Source of the DNA: VAZQ01 sp963817135
GTDB lineage: Bacteria > Pseudomonadota > Alphaproteobacteria > Rhizobiales > Xanthobacteraceae
Length of the DNA: 64,000 nt
Reading direction: 5' to 3'
Assembly: GCA_963817135.1 (NCBI GenBank)
Contig: CAWFNG010000018.1
Span: 62,001 to 126,000, forward strand
Positions 52,658 through 62,858 of the stretch are shown here, piece after piece (the first letter of the stretch is position 1; each line of letters opens with the position of its first letter). The notes beneath the pieces were generated by a model. It made no database searches. It was not told where the DNA came from and saw nothing but the letters and a program-made list of their open reading frames with translations. A program made the translations under genes and the position numbers.

Positions 52658-53289
52658 TGGTAGATGTCATCGCGCAGAAGCCCATCTGCCTGATCGAGTA
52701 TCTACAAAGACATCACTAGACGCCTCAGACGCGCCGAGTGCTTATGCCTCTCTCAATTCCTGTTCAGACACGACCCGCTCGTGCGGTTCGATCAAACTTT
52801 TGATTCGATATTGGCGCCGACCATCTTCTTCCGGCGGCACTGCTCTTATTTCGTATACGCCCGGTGCCGCGTTGTGCCTCTAGCCCAGAGAATTTTTCCT
52901 CGTCCAATTATGAGCGATTTTCGGGTCAGAGAGAGCAAATTCATCACTTCTTTTGCTCTCGAACCGCGGGGAGCCGAACGGCATTCAGAAGCTCAGGTAG
53001 TCACCTCCATACTCTCGGAGCACTCAGGTCACCCTGGAATTGCTTAGGTGCCCAGTTTCCATAACCGCTTAGGTCACCCGAGCCTCATAGCCTCACTTCG
53101 ATGCTCGCATTGGCGTTGGACGGGCTCTAAAGGACGAGAGCCGACCCAGCTCAGGGTGTCTTGCCCGTCAGCCATATCGCGTCGGCCGATAGCTCCGGCC
53201 ACCCGATAGCACGACTGGCGCGCTCCGCGGGCGGAAGCGAGGCGTCCCAGCGGGCCGCCGTGATGCGCTGCTGGCCAAGTCATCGGATG
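52658..53289. other. Intergenic stretch with short CTYAGGT repeats
   Basis: No coding gene is seen. At 52992-53080 the motif CTCAGGT or CTTAGGT, usually followed by CACC, occurs four times (52992, 53022, 53043, 53068) with spacing of 21 to 30 bases. The remainder shows no structure. Confidence 0.5.
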
Positions 53290-53424
53290 GAGGTGCCCTG
53301 TTTGCAGCCGGACGTGATCCTTGCACATACGACGGGGGGTTGCCGCAGCTCTCCAGCGTCAGAGCCGCACGGTGCCCCCATCGCGTTCGTCAACGTCTCT
53401 GACCCGATTGCGTGCCTGAGTTAA
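53290..53424 (+). pseudogene. COG2984 binding-protein fragment
   Basis: LQPDVILAHTT and, after a frame break, APIAFVNVSDPI are two conserved pieces of the ABC binding-protein family also present intact at 54327 and 55316 (PDVILAISAPS, VPIVFVAVSDPVG). The rest of the gene is missing. Confidence 0.6.
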
Positions 53425-53517
53425 GTGGAAGAAGATAAGGGCGCCCTTCAGCAACCAAGGCCCCGACCGGATCGGCAAATGAACTCGGCGCAGTTCGCTC
53501 AAATCAGGAAGACGAAG

Positions 53518-53988
53518 ATGGTTTCGATGGCATCCTCACGCATTTTCACCGGCCTCATCGCGGCGGCGCTGCTGTTTGGCCTTGCTTTCCCACTGCACGC
53601 CAAGGAGTTCATCAAAGGTGAACGTCCGCAGCAGCGCGGCTACTCGCAGGCGGTGATCACCGAGGGCGGCAAGATCGTATGGCTGGCCGGACAGCTCGCG
53701 GTCGTCGACAACTCCGGCAAGTCGCTTGCCGGCGATCTCGACGGACAAGTGCGGCAGATCTTCAAGCTCATCAATGCCACGCTCGAAAAAGCCGGCGGCA
53801 AGCTCAACGACTTGGTGCAAATGACCGTGTTTATCACCGACGTGCGCTACGGCGACCGTCTCACCCAGATCCGGCGCGAAATATTTGGCGACAATTTCCC
53901 CGGCAGCGCCCTCATCACCGTCACCGCCTTGGCCATTCCCGAGGCCAAGGTCGAAATTCAGGGTTACGCCGTCATCGGCAGCAAGTAA
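53518..53988 (+). CDS. Exported RidA-family protein
   Basis: A 156-residue protein with a signal peptide (SRIFTGLIAAALLFGLAFPL) followed by a complete RidA domain: YSQAVITEGGKIVWLAGQLA, DLDGQVRQIFKLINATLEKA, LNDLVQMTVFITDVRYGDRL and FPGSALITVTALAIPEAKVE, with the arginine usually needed for enamine hydrolysis replaced, since the R-x-x-V pattern reads SALITV. RidA normally deaminates reactive imines in the cytoplasm; this copy is periplasmic. ATG at 53518 begins the leader after AGGAAG. Confidence 0.8.
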   Translation: MVSMASSRIFTGLIAAALLFGLAFPLHAKEFIKGERPQQRGYSQAVITEGGKIVWLAGQLAVVDNSGKSLAGDLDGQVRQIFKLINATLEKAGGKLNDLVQMTVFITDVRYGDRLTQIRREIFGDNFPGSALITVTALAIPEAKVEIQGYAVIGSK

Positions 53989-54326
53989 CGCCATTGCTGC
54001 GGCGCTGGCGAGGAAAAGCACGGTGCGATGAAGCCCGCCGGGAGGGCACGCTGACGCAACAACATGGCCAAGCGTTATAGGAAATCGCGTTCGGTACACA
54101 AACGCATGACCATCCGCCGCATGGAATGTCTGCTGATTGAGGAGGAGCAGTCAGCGATGTTGCGGCGCGGTAACGGCGGGAATTGACCCTCAAGAGACAT
54201 GGGCGGCTCAGAATTGCTGCTGCGCAAAATAAACCATTGAGCCCTATTTCGCCGATCGCATTTCCTTGCTGTAATCAGCGTAATTGCAACCCGACGTTGG
54301 CGTGGTCCTGCGCCTTGGGTAAGGCA

Positions 54327-55319
54327 ATGAGACGGCGCGATTTCATCAAGGTGATTGCTGGCTCGGCAGCTGCGTGGCCGCTAACAACAGGCGCGCAGCA
54401 GGGCGAGCGAATGCGGCGCATCGGAGTGCTTCAGGGCGGCGGCGACACGGACGATCCACGCTCGCAGCCCAACGTCGCTGCGTTCCTGCAAGCACTGCAG
54501 CAATTGGGTTGGACCGACGGCCGAAACGTGAAGATTGACTTTCGCTGGCCCGCGGGTGATGCCGACAAGGCTCGCAAATACGCGGCGGAACTGGTCGCGC
54601 TTGCGCCCGACGTCATCCTGGCCATTAGCGCGCCGTCCTTGGGCTCGTTGCTTCAGGCAACACGCACCGTGCCGATTGTGTTCGTGGCCGTCTCCGATCC
54701 AGTCGGCACCGGCTATGTCGATAGTCTGTCGCGGCCGGGCGGCAACGCCACCGGCTTTGTGCTGTTCGATTACAGTTTGAGCACGAAATGGCTGGAGCTG
54801 CTCAAGGAGATCGCGCCGGGCGTGAAGCGAGCGGCGGTCCTTCGGGATGCCGCGATATCCCCCGGGATCGGCCAGTGGGGCGCGATCCAGTCCGCGGCGC
54901 CGTCGCTCGGGGTGGAGGTGAGCCCGGTCAACATGCGCGACGCGCCTGAGATCGAGCGCGGCGTCGTGGCCTTCGCGCGTTCCGGCAATGGCGGCCTGAT
55001 CGTGACAGGGAGCCCGTTGTCGCTCATTCATCGCGAACTGATCATCGCGCTTGCGGCCCGGCACAAGCTGCCCACGGTCTACTTCCTACGCCCCTTCGTC
55101 ACCAACGGTGGCCTGATCTCCTATGGGCCCGATGTGGCCGACCAGTCCCGGCGCGCGGCCGGCTATGTCGATCGCGTCCTCAAGGGCGCCAAGCCGGCCG
55201 ACCTGCCGGTGCAAGCGCCGACCAAGTACGAGCTGGCGATCAACCTCAAGACCGCAAAGGCGCTCGGCCTCGATATCCCGACGACCGTGCTCTCGCGCGC
55301 CGATGAGGTGATCGAATGA
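54327..55319 (+). CDS. ABC substrate-binding protein (COG2984), first of a tandem pair
   Basis: A 330-residue exported binding protein. The Tat-like leader is MRRRDFIKVIAGSAAAWPLT. The core holds AFLQALQQLGWTDGRNVKID, APDVILAISAPSLGSLLQAT, VPIVFVAVSDPVGTGYVDSL and PGGNATGF, typical of the family whose ligands are mostly unknown (aromatic amino acids in some). ATG at 54327 starts the leader. It overlaps the next gene by four bases (ATGA). The 340 bases before it hold no gene. No permease genes are adjacent. Confidence 0.9.
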   Translation: MRRRDFIKVIAGSAAAWPLTTGAQQGERMRRIGVLQGGGDTDDPRSQPNVAAFLQALQQLGWTDGRNVKIDFRWPAGDADKARKYAAELVALAPDVILAISAPSLGSLLQATRTVPIVFVAVSDPVGTGYVDSLSRPGGNATGFVLFDYSLSTKWLELLKEIAPGVKRAAVLRDAAISPGIGQWGAIQSAAPSLGVEVSPVNMRDAPEIERGVVAFARSGNGGLIVTGSPLSLIHRELIIALAARHKLPTVYFLRPFVTNGGLISYGPDVADQSRRAAGYVDRVLKGAKPADLPVQAPTKYELAINLKTAKALGLDIPTTVLSRADEVIE

Positions 55320-56302
55320 TGAGACGGCGCGAGTTCATCACGCTGCTCGGCGGCGCGGCAACTGGCTGGCCGCTCGCCGCAGGCGCGCAGCAGGTGACGC
55401 TGCCGGTGGTTGGATTACTCGACAGTAGGTCGCAGGAAGCAGTGGCGGGGCGACTGCGCGCATTTCGCCAAGGTTTGCAGGAGAACGGCTACGTCGAAGG
55501 CGAGAACGTTGCGATCATATACCGCTGGGCCGAAAATCAGTTTGATAGGCTGCCCGATCTGGCGAGTGATCTAGTTCACCGCCGGGTTGCCGTGATCGCG
55601 ACGGCTGGTGACCCTGCCACTTCTGCCGCCAAAGCGGCTACTACGACCATTCCCATCGCATTTGTCATTGCCGAAGACCCGGTCAGGGCAGGTCTTGTGG
55701 CGAGCCTCGCAAGGCCGGGCGGCAACATAACGGGCATCAATTTTCTCGCAGCTGAGCTAACAGCAAAACGGCTGGAGCTCTTACGCGAGCTAGTGCCTCG
55801 GGCTACTCGCGTTGCCGTCCTCGTCAATCCAGCCGAGGCAAAGCGCACCGAATCTACGATGGAAGCCCTGGAAGCTGCCGCTCGCATGATGGCCCTGCAG
55901 CTTCAGGTGCTCAAAGCCAATACCAGCCGTGAAATAGAAGCCGCCTTTGACAACATCGAACGCCAGCGGCCCGATGTGCTTTTCATCGAGACCTCCCCTT
56001 TCTTAAACGTGCGGAATGTCCAATTGGCCATGTTGGCCGCGTATCACCACGTACCCGGGACACACAGCGAGCGTGAATATGCCGATGCTGGCGGGCTGAT
56101 GAGCTATGGTTCCAGCATTGCGGATGCTTATCGTCAACAGGGTGCCTATGTCGGTCGCATTTTGAGGGGCGCCAAGCCAGCAGACTTGCCAGTTGTGCAA
56201 TCGAGCAAGCTTGAGCTGGTACTCAACGCCGCGACGGCCCGAATGCTCGGCGTGACAATTCCGCCGACGCTGCTCGCAACCGCCGACGAGGTGATCGAAT
56301 AG
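55316..56302 (+). CDS. ABC substrate-binding protein (COG2984), second of the pair
   Basis: A 328-residue relative of the gene at 54327, with leader RRREFITLLGGAATGWPLAA and core FRQGLQENGYVEGENVAIIY, IPIAFVIAEDPVRAGLVASL and RPGGNITGINFLAAELTAKR. The pair is diverged, sharing the family pattern rather than sequence, so the duplication is old or the genes came together secondarily. Its start ATG overlaps the stop of the first gene, so translation is coupled and both proteins are probably made in equal amounts. No terminator was seen. Confidence 0.9.
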   Translation: MMRRREFITLLGGAATGWPLAAGAQQVTLPVVGLLDSRSQEAVAGRLRAFRQGLQENGYVEGENVAIIYRWAENQFDRLPDLASDLVHRRVAVIATAGDPATSAAKAATTTIPIAFVIAEDPVRAGLVASLARPGGNITGINFLAAELTAKRLELLRELVPRATRVAVLVNPAEAKRTESTMEALEAAARMMALQLQVLKANTSREIEAAFDNIERQRPDVLFIETSPFLNVRNVQLAMLAAYHHVPGTHSEREYADAGGLMSYGSSIADAYRQQGAYVGRILRGAKPADLPVVQSSKLELVLNAATARMLGVTIPPTLLATADEVIE

Positions 56303-56465
56303 TTTTTGCTGCACCTGCTCACGTCCGTTCCTGGCACTGGGCTGCCGAGCGGGCAGGTCTGCATTCACGGAGAGTCTCTGGAGGGTAAGCAGACCTACGG
56401 TCGGCGGGCTCAGTACCGCAGATCATGACCCCACGGGACGCCGGACGACCTATTGGTTCGCGCTG

Positions 56466-57068
56466 TTACGGTATGGCCGTCGCCCGCATTGCAGGCAGAT
56501 CGGAAATGCGGCGCATCCAGGTTGCGAGCTGTGGGCGACCATTTGTGAGATCACTGAGGCCCCGCTTGCGTGCGATGTCTAGCGACACCGCGAGGATCAG
56601 GTGTGCCATGGTAGGTGCCCCTTGCATCAGGGGCTCAGACACCCGCCCTTCAAAAAGGTCAGCCATGCGCTGGCTACGCGCGGCCTCGTGACTAAGGACG
56701 GTCGAAGAACGCTCACTTTCGAGTAGATTCATTTGGCGCACCCATACGCAGATGCCTTCGCACATACTGCGCGCGGTAGCTTCAACTCGGCAGTAGCCCC
56801 AATCGGACTCACGTAGCGCGTGGCGAAACCGGGGTTTGCCATCAAGGCCGTCCAGGTAGGTACAAATGAGTTGGCTGTCCTCCATGCCAATGCCGGCGTC
56901 GTCAACGAGATATGGCACCCGACCTGACGGGTTAATCTGATAGTAGGGGCTGTTCGGGGTGCGCGTTTTCGCCTCCACGATTTCAACGCGCTTTTCCAAT
57001 CCCTTTTCTACAACTACTATGCGCGCCAGTCGCGCGTATGGCGAACCGTAAGTGACGTAGAGCTTCAT
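56466..57068 (-). CDS. Glutathione S-transferase family protein
   Basis: A 200-residue GST. The thioredoxin-like N-terminus is MKLYVTYGSPYARLARIVVVEKGL with the candidate catalytic serine in GSPYAR, then YYQINPSGRVPYLVDD and MEDSQLICTYLDGL, the cis-proline and glutathione-binding SxS/SQL motifs. The C-terminal helical domain follows. The ATG at 57068 starts the first strand. It is in the opposite direction to the tandem binding proteins and stands alone. Confidence 0.85.
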   Translation of the reverse strand: MKLYVTYGSPYARLARIVVVEKGLEKRVEIVEAKTRTPNSPYYQINPSGRVPYLVDDAGIGMEDSQLICTYLDGLDGKPRFRHALRESDWGYCRVEATARSMCEGICVWVRQMNLLESERSSTVLSHEAARSQRMADLFEGRVSEPLMQGAPTMAHLILAVSLDIARKRGLSDLTNGRPQLATWMRRISDLPAMRATAIP

Positions 57069-57788
57069 CAGCGGGGTTCTTTCATGTTTCTGAGCCGGCG
57101 TCATAATAACGAGTGCACCGACCTCTACCGCTGCTAATTTAGATTAAAACTGGCGCTCAAGCGACGCGGCTGCGAGGTCGCTCGCCACGAGTAGGAAGGA
57201 CGCTAGGTCCCTCGGACCATTCGTTCGCACAGAAGGCGAATCGACTGAGGGTTTTTGTTGCAGTGCATGAGTCTCCTTGTGGCACGAAGTGTGAGTGCCG
57301 CCATGTCCCGCTTATGATCGCCCTCGAATGAGCAGCGGACTGCACGCGGACGCAGCCCTTTGGGCGGCCTATGACCCTGGCTGTGTGAAAACGCATGTTT
57401 TGGTGAAATGTGAAAAGTATAATTCTCCAGCGCCGTACCGAATCGTTATATGCGCAGCATGATTTGACTCTCGTGATGTGCAAATCTTCGGAAATATTCT
57501 ACGCGCGCGGCGGGCGCTTGAGTTTTCACGCAGCCAAGACCCGAAGCAGACTTTAAGGCCCGCTGATCGAAGACTTTCGTTATGCTCGCTATCTCCGCTA
57601 ACTGATTCTTGCCCAATTCGATATTCTGCCGTGCTGCCGGCTCGTGGGCACCTATGCTATGAGGCTGCTGGCCCGTGAGGGGTTGACCGCCCACGCTTCA
57701 ATTCAGAACAATTCAGGTCTGCCTTGAGGACCTAGCCTCTGCCCAGAGGCAATCCGAACGCCGGCAAACAGCAAGGAGGAACTCGAAG
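57069..57788. other. Intergenic stretch without a supported gene
   Basis: About 700 bases with only short open frames lacking ribosome sites or family patterns. The last 60 bases, ending AAGGAGGAACTCGAAG, are the leader of the binding-protein gene at 57789. No hairpin or repeat was noticed. Confidence 0.45.
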
Positions 57789-59384
57789 ATGGACCACATT
57801 AGTCGCCGACAGGTCGTCCGAGGCGCGGTTGCGGCGACCGGCGCAATGACTCTGGGCGCGCCGTCGGTCCACGCGCAGAACAATCGGCAGACCTTGCGCT
57901 TCGTGGCGCAGGCCGATCTCAAGATCCTCGATCCTGTCTGGACGACCGGCTACATCACGCGCAATCACAGTTATCTTGTGTACGATACGCTCTTCGGCAC
58001 AGACGAGAACTTGCAAGTCAAACCGCAAATGGTCGATCGGACCACGGTGTCTCCCGACGGCATGAAGTACACGTTCACGCTGCGCGAGGGCCTGCGATGG
58101 CATGACGGGCAACCGGTCCTGGCAGAAGACTGCGTGGAGTCGCTCAAGCGCTGGGGAAAGAAGCCCTATCGCTTCGGCCAGCTCCTAATGGCGCATACAG
58201 CAAAGATCGCGCCCGTTGACAAGACGACTTTCACGCTCGAGCTCGCCGAGCGCTTCGGTCCCGTGCTCGACGTTTTGGGAAGTCCGCTGCGTCCCCCATT
58301 CATGATGCCAGCGCGGATCGCGTCCACGCCGCCAGAACAGCAGATCAAGGAGACCATCGGCTCCGGCCCCTTCAAGTTCGTGCGGGACGAGTGGCACCCG
58401 GGTGAGCAGGCCGTGTACTTGCGCAACCCCGACTACATCCCGCGCGACGAGGCGCCGAGCGGATCAACCGGCGGCAAGAAGGTGTACCTCGACAAGGTCG
58501 TCTGGCGCTATGTCGCCGATCCATGGGACGCGGCGAACGATCTCGCAGCGGGCGAGGTAGACTGGTGGGAGCTGCCACCGCTCGATTTCATTCCGAAGAT
58601 TGAGCAGAACCCAGATTTGCAGACGTTCCTCACCGATCCGCTCGGGACGCAAGGCTGGCTGAAGCCGAACTTCCTCCACCCACCCTTTAACAATAAGAAG
58701 GCGCGTCAGGCACTGCTCCACATGATGGACCAGGTGACGTATCTGTCTTTGGCCATCGGACAATCGCAATACTACCGTCCTTGCTATTCGGTATTTGCTT
58801 GCGGCGGCCCTTATACGACGAGAATTGGCGCCGAGCCGATGATGGAGCATGACCTCACAAGAGCGACGCAGCTCGTGAAGGAATCGGGTTACGATGGCCG
58901 GCCGATCGTGTTGATTCAGGTCACCGACATTGCGTTTCTCAGCGCCGCAGCAATCGTCACGCGCCAACGCCTGGAATCGATCGGCTTCAAGGTCATCCTC
59001 AGGGCAATGGACTGGTCGACGAACCTAGTGGTGCGGGAACGCAAGGAGCCGCCCGAGAAGGGCGGCTGGAACCTCCTTTTCACATGGAATCAGGCGGGGG
59101 ACGTGATCAATCCCGCCGTTCACTTCGGCATATCGGGCGCAGGCTCGAACGCCTGGTACGGCTGGCCGGACGTTCCGCAGCTCGAGAAGCTGGTCACCGA
59201 CTGGGTGCGCACGACAGATCAAACGAAGCGCCTGCAGCTCGCCGATGAGGTTCAGAAGGTCGCTCTCAGCGAAGTGACGTACGTGCCGTGGGGGGAATGG
59301 GTCCAGCCGACGGCCTACCGAAAGAACGTCCGGGACGTCCTCAAGTTCGGAGCACCGATTTTTTGGAACGCGAAGATCTCGTAG
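57789..59384 (+). CDS. Extracellular solute-binding protein, family 5 (peptide/nickel type)
   Basis: A 531-residue binding protein with a Tat leader (SRRQVVRGAVAATGAMTLGA). The fold markers LYVYD-type strand (SYLVYDTLFGTDENLQVKPQ), YTFTLREGLRWHDGQPVLAE and IGSGPFKFVRDEWHPGEQAV are those of SBP_bac_5. Ligands in this family include peptides, opines and nickel; none is indicated. The permease and ATPase genes usual for Opp/Dpp systems are absent. A strong AAGGAGGAACTCGAAG precedes the ATG. Confidence 0.9.
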   Translation: MDHISRRQVVRGAVAATGAMTLGAPSVHAQNNRQTLRFVAQADLKILDPVWTTGYITRNHSYLVYDTLFGTDENLQVKPQMVDRTTVSPDGMKYTFTLREGLRWHDGQPVLAEDCVESLKRWGKKPYRFGQLLMAHTAKIAPVDKTTFTLELAERFGPVLDVLGSPLRPPFMMPARIASTPPEQQIKETIGSGPFKFVRDEWHPGEQAVYLRNPDYIPRDEAPSGSTGGKKVYLDKVVWRYVADPWDAANDLAAGEVDWWELPPLDFIPKIEQNPDLQTFLTDPLGTQGWLKPNFLHPPFNNKKARQALLHMMDQVTYLSLAIGQSQYYRPCYSVFACGGPYTTRIGAEPMMEHDLTRATQLVKESGYDGRPIVLIQVTDIAFLSAAAIVTRQRLESIGFKVILRAMDWSTNLVVRERKEPPEKGGWNLLFTWNQAGDVINPAVHFGISGAGSNAWYGWPDVPQLEKLVTDWVRTTDQTKRLQLADEVQKVALSEVTYVPWGEWVQPTAYRKNVRDVLKFGAPIFWNAKIS

Positions 59385-59625
59385 GCCGATCCAGATCGCC
59401 CACCCGAACCGGTCATTAGGCGCGCCTAGAACAGTACGTCGTTTTCTCCTCCGTTAACCCCAGTCCATGCCTCTCTCAACGTCGGCACGGGTGTGGTACC
59501 TTTCGTTGCCCCCCGCTGTCATCGGAACGTCATGGGAGAACTTATGAGAGGCTGCCCGCTCTCCAGATGGTTCGCGTTAATGGCATGGCTACTCGCTAGT
59601 CCGGCGCAGCGACCGGCGGCGTAGC

Positions 59626-62600
59626 ATGAAAACGGTTCGCAATAAGACGCCGAAGCTCAAGCGCCACAAGCAGCCAGCGGCTGCACGCCCTCGCGATTCC
59701 TCGGCGGCCAATCTGCAGAAGCAAGTTGACCATCTTACCCAGGAACTTGTCGACGCGCGAAAGCACCTTGGTGAAGCGCTGGTCCAGCAGACCGCGACCT
59801 CGGAGGTGCTGCAGGCCATTTCAAGCTCGTCTAGTGAACTGGAGCCTGTGTTTCAGGCGATACTGGCGAACGCGGTGGGCATCTGCAAGGCGAACTTCGG
59901 TAACCTGTTTCTCTATGAGGGGAACTCTTTTCGGGTCGCCGTCCAGCGCAACGCGCCGCCCGCCTACGCCGAGCGATGGCGCCAAAATCCTGTCCTTATG
60001 GTGGATGCGAATCCGCACAATCCACTCGCCCGTCTGGTCAAGACCAGAGGCGTGGTCAACATCGTCGACCTTGCGGCGGAGTTGGCCTACCTGGAGCGCG
60101 ATCCTCGCTTTGTAGCGCTCGTGGAAGGTGCTTGTGCTCGAACACACCTCCTGGTTCCGATGCTCAGGGAGGCTAAACTGATCGGCGCGATCGCGATCTA
60201 TCACCAAGAGGTCCGCCCTTTCACAGAGAGGCAAATCGAGCTGATTCAGAACTTTGCCGCCCAGGCCGTCATTGCCATCGAGAACACGCGGCTACTCAAT
60301 GAACTGAAACAAAGCACGAACGATCTAAGCGAATCCCTCCAGCAGCAGACCGCTACCGCGGATGTGCTCAAGGTCATCAGCCGTTCGACATTTGATCTGC
60401 AAACAGTGTTCGACATACTTGTCGAGTTGGCAGCGCGGCTGTGCGACGCCGAATGCGCGTTCATTTTCCGGCGCAAAAGTGAGACCTACCACCTGGTCGC
60501 TTGCCATGGTTTTTCCGAACAGTATCGGCAGTTCATCAGCGATCATCCGATTGCGCCGGGACGGGGCACGCTGGTCGGCCGTACGGCTCTCGAAAGACGT
60601 CCAGTCCACATTCCCGATGTGCTGGTCGATCCAGATTACACTTGGATCGAATCCATCAAACGCGGCGGACAGCGCAGCTTGCTCGGTGTGCCTCTGTTGC
60701 GCGAAGGAGAGCCTATCGGCGTAATGGCAATGAATCGGTACACGGTTCGGCCTTTCTCCGACAAGCAGATCGGGCTGTTAACCACTTTTGCCGACCAGGC
60801 AGTGATTGCAATTGAAAATGTGCGGCTGTTCGAGGCTGAACAGCAGCGGACGCGCGAGCTGTCCGAATCCCTGGAGCAGCAGACGGCAACTTCGGAAGTC
60901 CTGCACGTCATCTCAAGTTCGCCGGGCGAACTGGAGCCAGTATTCGACGCCATGTTGGCAAATGCGGTGCGCATCTGTGAGGCCAGCTTTGGCAACTTGT
61001 TGCTGTACGACGGCAGTGCATTCCGCCATGTTGCACTGCATAATGCACCGAAGAGTTGGGCTGCCGAACAACAACGTAATCCGATTGCTCCTCGCAGCTC
61101 GGCACGCCTCCTTTATAGTGTCGCCGAGACGAAGCAGGTGCTCCACGTTGCGGACATTTCCATAGAAAATTCTAATGAGCCGATCGCTAAAATTGCCGGC
61201 GCTCGGACCCTTCTGATCGTACCTATGCTCAAGGAAAACGAGCTGATCGGCGTTATTGCCATTTACCGTCAAGAAGTCCGGTCGTTCAACGAAAAACAAA
61301 TCGCACTAGTCACAAACTTCGCAGCGCAATCGGTCATTGCCATCGAGAATACGCGGCTCTTGAACGAGCTGCGCCAACGCACTGACGATCTTGGACGTTC
61401 GGTCGAGGAGCTCCGTGCGCTTGGTGAGGTTAGTCAGACGGTAAATTCCACGCTCGATCTCGAGACCGTATTAAGTACGATCGTTACCAAGGCGGTCCAG
61501 CTTTCGAACACGGACGCTGGGGTAATCTATGTTTTCGACCAAGTGGATCAAACCTTTCGGGTACGGGCCACTTACGGCTTGAGCAACGAGTTGATTTTGG
61601 CACTCAAGGATCAGCAGCTCGGCGCTTCAGATGCGATTCGCCAGGCCACCCGGGAGAGACAACCGCGGGAGATCGCGGACATCGGCGATGAGCCGTCAAG
61701 CCCAGTCCGAGACATCGCGATGCGAGCTGGACTTCGAGCGCGACTTGTTGTGCCGTTGATCGGCACAGAGCGCGTCGTCGGGGCGCTCGTGGTCCGGCGC
61801 AAGCAACCCGGCAACTTTTCCAAAGAGACAATTCAGCTTTTGCAGACGTTCGCAGCTCATTCGGTGCTTGCGATCCAGAACGCACGTCTGTTCCGCGAGA
61901 TCGAGGAGAAAAGTCGTGAGCTCGAAGTGGCCAGCAAACACAAATCTCAGTTTCTGGCCAACATGAGCCATGAACTTCGGACGCCCCTTAATGCCATTCT
62001 TGGATACACTGAACTCGTTCTCGATAACGTCTATGGCGATACGTCGGAGAAGATGCGTGGTGTATTGGAGCGGATTGAGAAGAACGGCAGGCACCTGTTG
62101 GGCCTGATCAACGATGTGCTCGACATGTCGAAGATAGAGGCGGGCCAGCTCGTCCTCGCCCTTGCCGATTATTCGCTCAAGAGCGTCGTCGAGACCGTCT
62201 ACACCGCCGTCGAGCCACTCGCTAAGGAAAAGAATTCTTACATTCACGGTCGAGGTGCTGCCCGATCTGCCGGTTGGACATGGCGACGAGCGGCGGCTCA
62301 CGCAGGTGCTTCTCAACTTGGTGGGCAACGCGATCAAGTTCACCGATAACGGGGAAGTAGCGATTAAAGCTATGATCGCAAATGGATCGTTCAATGTCGC
62401 CGTGCGGGATACCGGCCCAGGCATTTCCGAGTTTGATCAGGCCAAACTGTTCCAGGAATTCCAGCAGGCCGATACCTCGATCGCACGCAAGAAGGGTGGC
62501 ACCGGCCTAGGGCTTGCGATCTCGAAGCGTATTATCGAGATGCACGGCGGAAAAATCTGGCTCGAGTCAGTCGTGGGGCAGGGCTCGACGTTCTCCTTCA

Positions 62601-62641
62601 CACTCCCTGTCATCGTGGAGCAGGAAACCAATCCCGTATGA
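59626..62641 (+). CDS. Four-GAF sensor histidine kinase, frameshifted before the ATPase
   Basis: About 1,005 residues if the frame is restored. A basic, coiled N-terminus (residues 1-60) precedes four GAF domains at about 75-225, 255-400, 430-575 and 605-755, separated by a repeated linker (QQTATSEVLQ or QQTATADVLK). HisKA contains ANMSHELRTPLNAILGYTE with His782. Near 62238 an extra base shifts the frame, and the ATPase (RRLTQVLLNLVGNAIKFTDN, DTGPGISEFDQAKLF, GGTGLGLAISKRI) continues in the second frame. Without correction the kinase lacks its catalytic core. No response regulator is adjacent. Confidence 0.85.
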
Positions 62642-62656
62642 TCAGCGCGATGATTG

Positions 62657-62823
62657 CTAGTGTGGCGGATTTGACGTTCCTATCAGCATTGCCGCGAGTC
62701 ATTTGTAGGAACGTCAAATCCAAAGCCACACTAGAATCAAATAGTTGCTAGTGTCCCTTTGGTTCCGACGTTCGTTTGCGAGAGTGCTGCAAAGTGATAC
62801 GAACGTCGGAACCGGGACACTAG
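62657..62823. repeat. Twin-hairpin element, type II, second copy
   Basis: P3 (62657-62734) and P4 (62748-62823) are nearly identical to 6197-6358: both have the GACGTTC/GAACGTC core, the conserved loops (ATCAGCATTGCCG; GAGTGCTGCAAAGTGATAC) and the spacer AATCAAATAGTTG. It starts 16 bases after the kinase stop. In this copy P3 has the complete CTAGTGTGGC outer arm. Confidence 0.9.
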
Positions 62824-62858
62824 TGGCGCGCAAAAGTATCCGCGAGTCTCCGGTACAT

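Noticed and set aside
57105..57720. Small open frames in the gap before the peptide-type binding protein
   Set aside because: No ribosome sites, no family patterns and no consistent codon bias.
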